64,000 bases of DNA from Cellvibrio sp. 79 (GTDB taxonomy: Bacteria > Pseudomonadota > Gammaproteobacteria > Pseudomonadales > Cellvibrionaceae): NCBI GenBank assembly GCA_003056245.1, contig MVDH01000002.1:124001-188000 (forward strand), in the 5' to 3' direction. The notes under the pieces are model-generated. The model had not been told where the DNA came from. It ran no database searches and was given only the letters and a program-made list of their open reading frames with translations. The first letter of the stretch is position 1. Every line of letters starts with the position of its first letter. Positions 45,673-54,971 of this stretch are shown here, piece by piece. The position numbers and the translations under genes are program-made.

Positions 45673-47004
45673 TCAATGCAACTTCAACCTCGGTCTCAAC
45701 CAGCGATTCAATCGCCCCCCTAACATAATTAACCCGGTACGAATTAATCCATGAATTGCAAACTGGTGCATGCGGTATAACGAAATATAAACCATACGCG
45801 CCAGACGGCCCTCGATAAACATACTGCCTTTACTCAGGTTGCCCATTAAATTTCCAACGGTGGAGTAACTCGCGAGAGAAATTAATGAGCCGTGATCCGT
45901 ATATTTATAGGCATGTAACGGTTTGTTATTGAGCAATGCCAATAAATTTTTGTAGCAGGTACTCGCCATTTGATGCGCGGATTGCGCGCGCGGTGGAACG
46001 CGTGAACCATCGGGGTTGGTAAATTGAGCGCAGTCGCCAATGGCAAAAATATGCGTGTCGCGCGAGGTTTGCAAAAATTCATTCACATGCAATTGATTGA
46101 TGCGATTGGTTTCCAGTCCGGCGATATTCGCCATAAATTCGGGTACTTTAATTCCTGCTGCCCACACCATTAAATCGGCTTCGATTAATTGGCCGTCTTT
46201 GGTTTGCAAGCCATCTTTAGTAGCGGCGGTAATCATCGTGTTGAGTTTTACGTCCACACCGATTTTAACCAGCTCACCATGAGCGGCATCGGAAATTCGT
46301 TCAGGTAATGCAGGAAGAATTCTCGGGCCCGCTTCTACTAACGTAACCTGTAAATGTTCTTTGGAAACGGCGTTAAAACCGTAGTTGTGAATTTCCTGCA
46401 CCGCGTGATGCAACTCAGCCGAAAGTTCTACTCCCGTTGCACCGGCGCCGACAATCGCGATGCGCACACGATCTTCCGCACCGGTCACGCGCTGGATGCG
46501 CAAAAATTTATTGAGCAATTTGTTGTGGAATTTATGCGCTTGTGTGGGGCTATCCAGAAACAAGCAATTTTCTTTAACGCCGGTAGTATTGAAATCGTTG
46601 GAGATTGAACCCAGCGCAATTACCAGATAATCATAGGGAATGCGTGTGGATGGTAAAAACTCTACGCCGTCCTCATCGTGCATCGGTGCTAAAACCACTT
46701 CGCGATTCTCACGATCAATATCGATCATGGTGCCGACGCGAAAGAAAAAATGATGCGCGTTGGCGTGGCCGCGATAACTCACTGCGTCTACATCTTCGTC
46801 CATAGTGCCCACGGCAATTTCATGCAGTAATGGCTTCCATAAGTGTGTGGTGTTGCGGTCGATGAGTGTAACTTCTGCTTTGTTTTTGCGCCCGAGTTTA
46901 TCGCCGAGCCGGGTGGCGAGTTCAAGCCCGCCTGCGCCGCCGCCGACAACAACAATACGCGGTTTGGCCGCGGTTGTAGCAAGTTGAGTGGTTGATGTTT
47001 GCAT
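45673..47004 (-). CDS. Type II NADH dehydrogenase-like FAD oxidoreductase
   Basis: 443 residues. The FAD-binding motif [17 protein letters not shown] at the N-terminus, the NAD(H)-binding [20 protein letters not shown] in the middle and AIGDCAQF at the C-terminal FAD site match NDH-2 (Ndh). It would transfer electrons from NADH to quinone without pumping protons. The C-terminal amphipathic part (about 385-443: [29 protein letters not shown]) is the expected membrane anchor. The gene stands 24 bases from the TPR gene on the same strand, which may be co-transcribed. Confidence 0.9.
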   Translation of the reverse strand: MQTSTTQLATTAAKPRIVVVGGGAGGLELATRLGDKLGRKNKAEVTLIDRNTTHLWKPLLHEIAVGTMDEDVDAVSYRGHANAHHFFFRVGTMIDIDRENREVVLAPMHDEDGVEFLPSTRIPYDYLVIALGSISNDFNTTGVKENCLFLDSPTQAHKFHNKLLNKFLRIQRVTGAEDRVRIAIVGAGATGVELSAELHHAVQEIHNYGFNAVSKEHLQVTLVEAGPRILPALPERISDAAHGELVKIGVDVKLNTMITAATKDGLQTKDGQLIEADLMVWAAGIKVPEFMANIAGLETNRINQLHVNEFLQTSRDTHIFAIGDCAQFTNPDGSRVPPRAQSAHQMASTCYKNLLALLNNKPLHAYKYTDHGSLISLASYSTVGNLMGNLSKGSMFIEGRLARMVYISLYRMHQFAIHGLIRTGLIMLGGRLNRWLRPRLKLH

Positions 47005-47027
47005 GGTTCACCTGCATAGGTAGTGGA

Positions 47028-48452
47028 TTAATCTCTCTCCAGAAAATGGCTTGCCAATGGCCGCTCGATAAATCGATAAGTTTTTTGTTCTAATGCGGCG
47101 TTAAATTGCTGTTTGGCAGCCTGGGTTTTGCCAGCGCGATAATCGCGATAGCCGGAATAAAAATAATATTCAGTGCGTTCGCAGCGATTGCTCGCGGCTT
47201 TTTCAAATTGTGTGCGATTAATTTTATCCGTCCAGTAAGCATAAACCGCACCTTCCCATTCGTTGCCTACCGCAATTTTTTTACTGCGTGTAACGGCGGT
47301 GAAATCCCATTCTGTTTGATCGCTGATGATGTCCGCTTTGATCGAATCATAAATGCTGATTTCCGTTCGCGTTTGTAAATATTCAGTGAAGCTTACCGCT
47401 GCTTGCATCCAGTTACCGGCATTCATATAAATTTCATGGTAGGCGGTGTCGCCAGGTAAAAGGCCTTGCTGTTTGGCTTTATCGAGCAATTCAAATGCTT
47501 TCTGCTCGCGCCCCAGCATCGAATAGCTTTGGGCGGCCCAGGCATAATTTTCGGCGGTGGGGGCAAGCTCAAGTACTATGGCGATTTCATTCAGTGCAAG
47601 TGGGTAATGGTTGTTGTCGATAAACATTTGTGCCAGCTGGTAATGTGATTCAGCGTTGTCTGTAGCAAATGGAATCGCTTTTTGATAATAGCGTGCGGCA
47701 CTGTAAAGCGAATCATTTTGTTCATAAGCACAACCACTTGTTTCCGCGCGATCTTCATAGGTCTCAGCGAGGGTTTGGTATAAATCGCGCGAGTGAACCT
47801 GATTGCCCTCCGCTTGTTTCAGCGTGGCAATGGCTAAAGGGTAATAGCCTTGGGTGCGATACATTTTGGCGAGCTGGACGTAGGCCTTATCACTGGTTGG
47901 TTGTTCGCGGGTCGCACTGAGTAATGCATCAAAAAGTTCATTGGGATTTTTTTCGCGCGCATCTTTTTGGGCAATATAACGCTGTAGAAAATAGGCGAGT
48001 GATGGAGGATTTAACTGTTCACGCGCTTGGGGCGACAATTGGTTGAATATTGTTTTGGCTTTTTGCAAGGCTTTGTTATCGCCCTTGACGACATCATCGT
48101 AATAAATGTTGTACAAAGCGATTAAAGTATTTTCGTTGCCGGGAACCAGTTTCAATACTTTGCGAAATTCGCGAATAGCTTGCTTGCGATCAGCCGCAGA
48201 TTTACTTTTTTCTGCTTGTGCGACGTAAGCGTAACCCAGCTTGTAACGCAACTCTGGATTGTTTGGGTCTTTTACTAATTGTTGTTCCAGCTCTGCAACT
48301 AATCCTGATGCGGTAATTGCGGGGGCCTCAACTTTTTTTACCGATTGCTGGCTGCAACTTGCCAGAAGCAAGCTGCCAATAAGCAGTGCAGTTGCCGGCC
48401 CGAGTTGATGCAGCTGCAATAAATAATTGTACGGCTTAACCAAAAAATTCAT
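47028..48452 (-). CDS. TPR-repeat lipoprotein
   Basis: 474 residues with a lipobox LLASC at about 33, so probably a lipoprotein. Many tetratricopeptide units follow, for example NPELRYKLGYAYVAQAEK, DKAYVQLAKMYRTQGYYPLAIATLKQA, AESHYQLAQMFIDNNHYPLALNEI and ENYAWAAQSYSMLGREQKAFELLDKA. TPR solenoids bind partner proteins. It is preceded by the DUF3857 transglutaminase gene (ten bases apart), which also ends in a TPR. The pair may act together at the envelope, role unknown. Confidence 0.75.
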   Translation of the reverse strand: MNFLVKPYNYLLQLHQLGPATALLIGSLLLASCSQQSVKKVEAPAITASGLVAELEQQLVKDPNNPELRYKLGYAYVAQAEKSKSAADRKQAIREFRKVLKLVPGNENTLIALYNIYYDDVVKGDNKALQKAKTIFNQLSPQAREQLNPPSLAYFLQRYIAQKDAREKNPNELFDALLSATREQPTSDKAYVQLAKMYRTQGYYPLAIATLKQAEGNQVHSRDLYQTLAETYEDRAETSGCAYEQNDSLYSAARYYQKAIPFATDNAESHYQLAQMFIDNNHYPLALNEIAIVLELAPTAENYAWAAQSYSMLGREQKAFELLDKAKQQGLLPGDTAYHEIYMNAGNWMQAAVSFTEYLQTRTEISIYDSIKADIISDQTEWDFTAVTRSKKIAVGNEWEGAVYAYWTDKINRTQFEKAASNRCERTEYYFYSGYRDYRAGKTQAAKQQFNAALEQKTYRFIERPLASHFLERD

Positions 48453-48461
48453 TTGCGCCTC

Positions 48462-50738
48462 TTAGAGTTTATAACCCAGTGCTTCCGCTTTTTTAAACGC
48501 AGTGTCAGACTCTTTGAATTGATGGGTATACCCTAAAGCCAATCCCAATTGATAATGTGCCTCTGCACTGTTCGGGGCGGTTGTCACCGCCGTTTGTGCC
48601 GTTTCCAATGCTTTTCGGTAATCGCCGTTTTTAATCTGTAATTTACTTAGTGCAATCAAGCTGGCGATATCATTTTTGCCATTGTTTTGCAGTGCAGCAA
48701 TGTCTGCGGCGGCGGCATCATATTCGTATGCCAGAGTCCAATCGGTAGAGTCGAGCAACTCTTCTGTTTTTTTATAAAAATCAGCGTAATTGGTTAGTTC
48801 AATACGATTGGCTTTCAGTATCAGATTCTGCTCCATAATATAACGTTGCGGTTCTTCAGTACCTGTTTGTACCAGTTTATAAAAGGGATTGTCGATATTG
48901 GCTCCGCGCGTTTTTATGCGCAGCTGATGTTTTACACTGGGGCTGTTAAATACAACACGTGTTTGCAAACTATAACCCGGATCATTGACATAGGGTTGTT
49001 TGCGATCAGCCGGTTTGTGCAAGTTGCGTAAGTCGGCAAATAAATTGGTGAGCTGGGTGATACTGAATGCGTAATTGATCGGCTCTTTATCGCCGCCCCA
49101 TACTTTCGTGAACGCAAAGCGCCCGTTGATGACAAATGGCTGCCACAAGTTGTCAGCATTGCTGGTGCTTAATTCAATAACTTCAGCGGCGTTATAAATC
49201 TGGCCGATTAACTCGCGGAAATATTTATCGCGCTCGCGTGAGTATTGCCACATGCTGCGTAAGCGTTGTTCATAAAGCCCGCCAAATGTAAGTTTAAAAC
49301 TGGCTTGTGCGTTTTGACCGTCAAATTTATCGAATACCAATTCCAGATGTGCAAAATGTTTATTTGGCCCCAGGTTTGGGAGCACGCTGATCTGTTTGCT
49401 CTGTTCGTTAACGACTAACGCTGGCTGGCCTTCAATCCCCACGGAAAAACCGGGATACAAACTGGTTTCGCCGGTAGTATCCATCCAGATTTCCTGCAAA
49501 CCATTTTGCGCAGGAATATGGACGATCATATGGTCAAAGCTGATGCCAGGAATCGCCATGTCGGGAATGCCGCGCCCGCGTGTCACGATTAATGCCGGAT
49601 CGGCTTTTATTCCCAAATCGCGCAACAGTTTTACTGCCAGCACGGTTTGGTCTTTGCAGTCACCGTAACCATTTTTCAAAATATCAGTGGTATCGTGCGG
49701 TTCATAACCGCCGCGCCCCACATGGGCAAATACGTAACGAATTCGATCCTGAATCGTTTGGTAAACCGCTTTAACTTTTGCCTCCGGTGTGAGTGCAGTT
49801 TTCTTTATATCAGTAACAATTTGCGCTAAGGCTGCATCACTTAATAAATGCGGCTCAACCAAACCGTCGGCCCAGCGCGCAACATCATTCCATTTATCGG
49901 TAGTGGCAACGCGCAGGTAAGGCGCATAGTCATGCTCGCGTGGCATATCGCTTTGTAATTCAATTTTGGCGATATTTTTTCCAGTCCAGGTAATTGTTTG
50001 TTGTTGATCTTTTTCGCTGCGTTTTTGAGTGATGGGATAAGCGGTAACACCACTGCTGAATAAAGTAATACCAACTGGTGCAGTGATGTTTAATTCGCTG
50101 GTCAAAATCGCATCGGCCCGTGAGCCTTGGCCTGCGGCGCGGTCTTCCCACCAATGGAAACTGAAACTGTCAAACCATTGGTTGGGCACCATTTTTTTGG
50201 TATCGGTGTAGCGATACTGGAATTCAATTACCGAGCCTTTGCGCACATTGGGGAGCGAAAATAATAATTCCTTGCGATCGTGATAAAAATTTTCATCGGT
50301 GGGGCTTTGGATTTGGGTTGCGTCGGCCTTGATACTATCGAGTTGCCCATCGGGGGTGCGTACATGGGCAAATTCCAATTTTATGTCTTCATAAAAACTG
50401 TTGAAGCTGACGCTGATTTGGCTGTAATCGCGCACTGCTTCATCGCTATTGATATAAACAGCCACATAGGATGTTGCATGACTCATCAATTGTGCATCTA
50501 TATAGACATCAGTCTTGCGCAACAACACTTGCGCTTCGGATTTGTCGGCTGGTTTGAAACCGCGCATCAGGGTTTTTAAGGGCGGGGCGATTCGCGCTGC
50601 TTCATTGTTATTGTTGTTGGCTGCGAAGCTACTACCTGGATTAAACATCAAGCCTGGCAAGCACAACAATACAAAAAAGAGCCGCGAATATTTTTTAAAC
50701 AACCGCACAAAAAAATCTGACACGCGAAATTTCTCCAA
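48462..50738 (-). CDS. DUF3857 / transglutaminase-like protein with TPR tail
   Basis: 758 residues with a signal peptide (about 18-40, ending SSFAANN). DUF3857 (about 60-230) precedes a transglutaminase-like core with Cys in NGYGDCKDQT, His in SFDHMIVHI and Asp in WMDTTGETS, so the catalytic triad appears intact. A beta-rich DUF2569/DUF3858-like part follows, and the end holds two TPR units (SLIALSKLQIKNGDYRKALETAQTA, AEAHYQLGLALGYTHQF). Such proteins are exported and of unknown role; peptidase or cross-linking activity is possible. It is the first gene of a set with the TPR lipoprotein. Confidence 0.8.
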   Translation of the reverse strand: MEKFRVSDFFVRLFKKYSRLFFVLLCLPGLMFNPGSSFAANNNNNEAARIAPPLKTLMRGFKPADKSEAQVLLRKTDVYIDAQLMSHATSYVAVYINSDEAVRDYSQISVSFNSFYEDIKLEFAHVRTPDGQLDSIKADATQIQSPTDENFYHDRKELLFSLPNVRKGSVIEFQYRYTDTKKMVPNQWFDSFSFHWWEDRAAGQGSRADAILTSELNITAPVGITLFSSGVTAYPITQKRSEKDQQQTITWTGKNIAKIELQSDMPREHDYAPYLRVATTDKWNDVARWADGLVEPHLLSDAALAQIVTDIKKTALTPEAKVKAVYQTIQDRIRYVFAHVGRGGYEPHDTTDILKNGYGDCKDQTVLAVKLLRDLGIKADPALIVTRGRGIPDMAIPGISFDHMIVHIPAQNGLQEIWMDTTGETSLYPGFSVGIEGQPALVVNEQSKQISVLPNLGPNKHFAHLELVFDKFDGQNAQASFKLTFGGLYEQRLRSMWQYSRERDKYFRELIGQIYNAAEVIELSTSNADNLWQPFVINGRFAFTKVWGGDKEPINYAFSITQLTNLFADLRNLHKPADRKQPYVNDPGYSLQTRVVFNSPSVKHQLRIKTRGANIDNPFYKLVQTGTEEPQRYIMEQNLILKANRIELTNYADFYKKTEELLDSTDWTLAYEYDAAAADIAALQNNGKNDIASLIALSKLQIKNGDYRKALETAQTAVTTAPNSAEAHYQLGLALGYTHQFKESDTAFKKAEALGYKL

Positions 50739-50768
50739 ACAGTAACAACAATAGATTTACAGCTTTAT

Positions 50769-51761
50769 CTATACATCAACCCATTGACCTTCAGCCGCAC
50801 TTTCGAAAATAGCATCGATGGTACGCATATTGGCAATGGCGTCAGCAAGCGGTGTTGGGACTGGTGTTTTATTAAAAACACTTTGTGCAAATGCATCGCC
50901 CATTTCGCTGTAATGATTGGCTGGTGGAATTTCAATTTCTTCCACTACACGATTGCGGGTAATGCGTATTGTTTTTGGCGATGAGTCCGTGGGGCCGTAA
51001 AACGGCTGACCCAAATAAAGGCTACCTTCTTCACCGCTTGCCTCAACGAATTGTTGCGGTTCGATTTTAGTGGATGCGGTAAACGTTGCTGTGCCATCGG
51101 TAAACTCAAGGATGCCGGAAATAAGGCAATCCACTTCTTCACCGGGCAAGGGTGTGATATGGCCCATCACCTGTGCGGGCTCTTCATTGAATAACCAGCG
51201 CGACAATGAAATGGAATAACAACCAATATCCAGTAGCGCGCCGCCGCCCATTTCGATTTTGTTGCGAATGTTGTCAGTGTCGCGATTATTGTAAGAAAAG
51301 TTCGAATGCACTGAACGCAATTTGCCGATGCGACCTTCCGCGATTAATTTTTTTGCCAATTGCCATTGCGGATGAAAGCGATACATAAACGCTTCCATGA
51401 CCTTCAAATGCGGATGTGCTTTGGCTGCCGCCACTAAACGCTGTGCGTCCTCGGTATTTAATCCCAAGGGCTTTTCGCACAGAACATGCTTGCCGGCTTC
51501 GAGTGCTTTGATCGACCACTCCACGTGCAGGTGATTGGGCAATGGGTTGTAAATCGCATCCACATCCGGATCTGCCAGCAGCTCGTGGTAGTGGCCATAA
51601 GCTTTGGTGATATGCAGTTGATCCGCAACAGTTTGTGCGCTTTCCAATGTGCGCGAACAAATCGCTACCACCTGGTTATGGGCGGAGTTTTGCAGCGCAG
51701 GGATCACTTTTTCGCGGCCAATCTTGGCAGTGCTGAGCACGCCCCAACGAAGTTTTTGCAT
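50769..51761 (-). CDS. Gfo/Idh/MocA-family oxidoreductase
   Basis: 330 residues. The Rossmann domain starts LRWGVLSTAKIGREKVIPAL and includes CEKPLGLNTEDAQRLV, both typical of the glucose-fructose oxidoreductase/inositol dehydrogenase family. The C-terminal domain begins MEAFMYRFHPQWQLAKKLI. It would oxidise or reduce a sugar or inositol with NAD(P). The substrate is not readable. It stands alone, with no operon partner within 150 bases. Confidence 0.87.
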   Translation of the reverse strand: MQKLRWGVLSTAKIGREKVIPALQNSAHNQVVAICSRTLESAQTVADQLHITKAYGHYHELLADPDVDAIYNPLPNHLHVEWSIKALEAGKHVLCEKPLGLNTEDAQRLVAAAKAHPHLKVMEAFMYRFHPQWQLAKKLIAEGRIGKLRSVHSNFSYNNRDTDNIRNKIEMGGGALLDIGCYSISLSRWLFNEEPAQVMGHITPLPGEEVDCLISGILEFTDGTATFTASTKIEPQQFVEASGEEGSLYLGQPFYGPTDSSPKTIRITRNRVVEEIEIPPANHYSEMGDAFAQSVFNKTPVPTPLADAIANMRTIDAIFESAAEGQWVDV

Positions 51762-51929
51762 GGCTAGTCCTTAAATGTCAGGAAATTTTATGGATGGACG
51801 GATGAGTTAACCGGAGTGCGGTCAGTGTAGCCCAAGCGCGACCCGGAGGGTGAGCCGGGCAGCAGGAAGCGCTATAAAAATATGGAGGAAAGCGGACGAT
51901 AGTGGATGTGAGTGTTACCAGCGCATTCT

Positions 51930-52592
51930 TTACCAGGGCAATGTATCGCCATTGGAATGCCAGAAGGTGCCGGTAGTCTCTAGCGTAAGTCCCTCAATGC
52001 GTTGGCTCAGGCGCTGGGCGGATTCTTCGGCGGAAATATCGCCCCCGAAGTTGACCATCGCTGTTTGTACATAACCAGGATGCAAAATGGCGACCGCGAT
52101 GCCTTTCGGGTGAAGGTCGCGCGCCAGCGACATCGCCGCTGCATTCAATGCGGCTTTGGACATGCGGTAACCGTAATAAGCACCGGAAGTATTGTCGGCA
52201 ATCGAACCCATGCGGCTGGTGATAAATGCGATTTTGGAGCCTCTCTGCAGGCTGCCCAGCAACGCTTCTGTTACGCGCAAAGGCGCCACAGCGTTGATAT
52301 TGAACTGGTGTTCAATGCTGCTGTAATCAATATTGCCTAATGCCTCGCGTTGTAAAACACCTGCGTTATTTATTAATAAATCCAGTTTTTTTCCGGTCAG
52401 GGTATCGGCGAGATTATTGAGTGCTATCGGGTCAGTTACATCCACGCCAGCAATAACGCGTGCACCGGTTTCGGTCAGCTCCGGTGATGCATTACGGCAA
52501 ACCCCAATTACTTGCCAACCCTGCGCGAGATAGGTTTTACACAGGGCCAGGCCAATGCCGCGATTGGCGCCGGTAATCAACACAGTTTGCAT
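51930..52592 (-). CDS. Short-chain dehydrogenase/reductase
   Basis: 220 residues. The NAD(P)-binding TGANRGIGLALCK, the NNAG motif (INNAGVLQ), Ser in FITSRMG and the YxxxK site (YRMSK) are all present. The C-terminus PGYVQTAMVNFGG is typical of the csgA-like carbonyl reductase group. The substrate is unknown. It is separate from the Gfo/Idh gene. Confidence 0.87.
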   Translation of the reverse strand: MQTVLITGANRGIGLALCKTYLAQGWQVIGVCRNASPELTETGARVIAGVDVTDPIALNNLADTLTGKKLDLLINNAGVLQREALGNIDYSSIEHQFNINAVAPLRVTEALLGSLQRGSKIAFITSRMGSIADNTSGAYYGYRMSKAALNAAAMSLARDLHPKGIAVAILHPGYVQTAMVNFGGDISAEESAQRLSQRIEGLTLETTGTFWHSNGDTLPW

Positions 52593-52700
52593 AGGTTCGT
52601 CCTCTAATGTGAATGCCGCAAAATGCGAAAACTATAGAGTGAACTATTGCAGATGGAAAGCCTGACCCGTTACGGAACAAAAAATATGGCATCGGGATCA

Positions 52701-53741
52701 TTAAAGCTTGCCGGGTAATTGACCGGTCCAGCGTTTGAACGCGCGGCGCAAATTCGCGGCATCATAAAAGTGCAAATGTTGAGCAACTTCTTCCTGGGTG
52801 ATGCCTTCCTTGCTCAGCCAATCCAATGCCAAATGCTTACGCGCCTGATCAAATTGCTGTTGGAAACTGCTGTTGTGTTTTTGCAATTTGCGTTTGAGGC
52901 TGGCGCTGCTCATGCCAAAATCCTGCGCTGTCTTTTCAAGATGGGGATTGTGATGAATATTGGTTTTTAAGTAGTAATAAATTTCATGTAAAAAGCCGCG
53001 CATGGGCGGAGCAATAATTTTCTGATGTGTTGTATCTATTGTGAAGGTTTGCGCGATTTGGGTGGCTGAGCCAGGAGGGTTCCATGACCGATACAATTCG
53101 GTACGTGCAATCGACATCGCGTTGCTGCGTGCATTAAATAAAACCTGCGTACCCAAATGTACCTGGTACTGTTCAATGTAGGCAGGTTTATGGTGACTAA
53201 CATGATATGTCCACGGAAGTTGGTAACCGGCGCGTCGGCGTGTGTAAATTTGTAAAGCGGTGAAAATCATTTCCAATAAAAAAGGCATTAGCGACGCTGC
53301 GCCAAAATTGTCTTGCCAATAAATTACCAATCGTTCCTTTTCATAGTGAAAGTGCGGGCTGAGCAGTGGTGATATTGCATAACTATCTTTGGTAAATAAC
53401 TCAAGAAATTCATGCACGTTATTGGCATTTTCCAGCGTTTGGCTTTTTGTGAATAGATCATTGCAAAGTAGAAATGCCAATTCATGGCCTGCTGGATGTT
53501 TAAGTATATTCCCAATCAATTGAAGTAATTGTGCAGCGGAAAACTGAAGTGCTTTGTGCGAGAGGTCTTGCAGAAAAATGCCGGTATTACGAAGCAGTTT
53601 GTGTTCCTGGTGGCCGCGGGTACAAGCGAGTTTAATTAAATTGCCTGGCCAGCCATCAGCATGTACAAATGCAGTGTCTATTTCCCGCCATGCTTGCGGC
53701 AGATAATAACCATCAGGTGTTGTGGGAATATCGGGGTTCAC
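52701..53741 (-). CDS. AraC-family transcriptional regulator
   Basis: 346 residues from a GTG immediately after the GGDEF gene's TAA (TAAGTG), so translation is likely coupled. The N-terminal 220 residues resemble the arabinose-binding-like AraC_binding/OruR type. The C-terminal HTH_18 domain (LEKTAQDFGMSSASLKRKLQKHNSSFQQQFDQ, EVAQHLHFYDAANLRRAFKRWTGQLPGKL) has both helix-turn-helix units. The effector and targets are unknown. The link to the upstream GGDEF gene suggests a signalling pair. Confidence 0.85.
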   Translation of the reverse strand: MNPDIPTTPDGYYLPQAWREIDTAFVHADGWPGNLIKLACTRGHQEHKLLRNTGIFLQDLSHKALQFSAAQLLQLIGNILKHPAGHELAFLLCNDLFTKSQTLENANNVHEFLELFTKDSYAISPLLSPHFHYEKERLVIYWQDNFGAASLMPFLLEMIFTALQIYTRRRAGYQLPWTYHVSHHKPAYIEQYQVHLGTQVLFNARSNAMSIARTELYRSWNPPGSATQIAQTFTIDTTHQKIIAPPMRGFLHEIYYYLKTNIHHNPHLEKTAQDFGMSSASLKRKLQKHNSSFQQQFDQARKHLALDWLSKEGITQEEVAQHLHFYDAANLRRAFKRWTGQLPGKL

Positions 53742-54668
53742 TTAGGCAACCTGATCTAATACCGATTTACGTTTTTCTTTTGCATGTAGCAATGCAACCG
53801 TTGCACGCTCAATCAGTGAGTCGGCAGTGTCTTGTTGATGTGAATCAGTGAGTGCAATACCGATACTGGCGGTGTGAAAAATACTTTCCCCCTGCATCCG
53901 TGACTTAAACGCAAAATGACGAATTGCACGGGTAATTTCTGCAGCGAGGGCTTCTGTCATAAGGCGGCCGGTATTGGGTAGCACCAGTGCAAAACGATCA
54001 CCGGCATAACGACAAAGTAAATCGTTGCCGCGAATGTTAAGCAAAATAAATTCACCCAGCGCCTGCAAAAACCGATCACCTTCCTGATGACCGTAGCGGC
54101 GATTGGTATCATCAAAATAATCGATATCAATAAACACTAATGTCAATGATGATTGATTGCGGTAATGAGTCGCCAATTCCTGTTGCAATTGTTTGCGCAA
54201 ATAAGCTGCACCGTTCAACTGGGTGATAAAATCCAGCCCGCGATGTTCGCGAAATAAACGTTCGCGTTTGCGCAATTGTTCATTAATCGCTATTTGTTCC
54301 TGGTGCCAGTGATAAATCCCCAAGGTTAATAAAGCGAGACCGATAGGCATCAATCCGGACTCTACCCAATGGTCCCATAACGCCGCTTCGGGGAAAGTAA
54401 TAAATTCATCCAGCCAATCCTGAAAGCCAGCCAGAAAGATACAGCTCAACCCCAGGCTTAACCATTGCGTGACGCGCCCGGCGGGGCGACTGTGCAGAAT
54501 CAATAATAACCACACCAATGCGAGTAATGTTGCACCGCCTTCACTAACCACATCCAGCCAATTGATAACGTCCCAGCGTTTGGTGTCGCCCAATGCAAAG
54601 TTTGCACTCAATAAAATGTTGGCGATTAATCCCAACGCCAGTAATTTCCATTGATGAAGTTTTAACAT
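53742..54668 (-). CDS. Membrane GGDEF-domain protein with degenerate AGDRF motif
   Basis: 308 residues. About five membrane helices (roughly 6-25, 40-62, 70-90, 100-125) precede a GGDEF domain at about 145-300. The signature loop reads CRYAGDRFALVLP, AGDRF instead of GG(D/E)EF, and the upstream D-D-N motif reads IDIDYFDDTNRRYGHQEGD with Asp in place of the usual Lys. The first Gly-to-Ala change is tolerated in known cyclases, but Arg in the fourth position is not usual, so activity is doubtful. It may bind GTP or c-di-GMP as a receptor instead. It is co-transcribed with the AraC regulator. Confidence 0.75.
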   Translation of the reverse strand: MLKLHQWKLLALGLIANILLSANFALGDTKRWDVINWLDVVSEGGATLLALVWLLLILHSRPAGRVTQWLSLGLSCIFLAGFQDWLDEFITFPEAALWDHWVESGLMPIGLALLTLGIYHWHQEQIAINEQLRKRERLFREHRGLDFITQLNGAAYLRKQLQQELATHYRNQSSLTLVFIDIDYFDDTNRRYGHQEGDRFLQALGEFILLNIRGNDLLCRYAGDRFALVLPNTGRLMTEALAAEITRAIRHFAFKSRMQGESIFHTASIGIALTDSHQQDTADSLIERATVALLHAKEKRKSVLDQVA

Positions 54669-54868
54669 GGTGCGATCAATTCCTGCGGAAAAAGTATTTC
54701 AATAAATAAAAGCCCGCCACCCTTAACAGTTATTTATGACAATTTTGTGAATTTGATTTTAATTATCAGAAATCAGTTTTTTTACCTTGAGCTGAAATGC
54801 CTTGTATTGTTTTGGTGCATTAACGCGGAGGCAAATTAGCTCAACGCATTTTTTTTGAGGGCTGCATT

Positions 54869-54886
54869 TAGTCACTTAACTGTCAT
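54869..54886 (+). promoter_or_regulatory. Candidate Pho box upstream of the TonB receptor-phytase pair
   Basis: TAGTCACTTAACTGTCAT fits the 18-base PhoB site. The second half CTGTCAT is a perfect match, the 4-base spacer TTAA is A/T only, and the first half TAGTCAC keeps the GTCA core. A TAATTT 10 bases downstream (54897) could serve as -10, as at PhoB-dependent promoters. It lies 86 bases before the receptor start. Confidence 0.5.
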
Positions 54887-54971
54887 CTATGGCACCTAAT
54901 TTTGCTCCCCGATATTTCACATCCCTGCGGGGACATTGCACAACAGATGGGGAAGCAAGGTGGGCCGCTTA

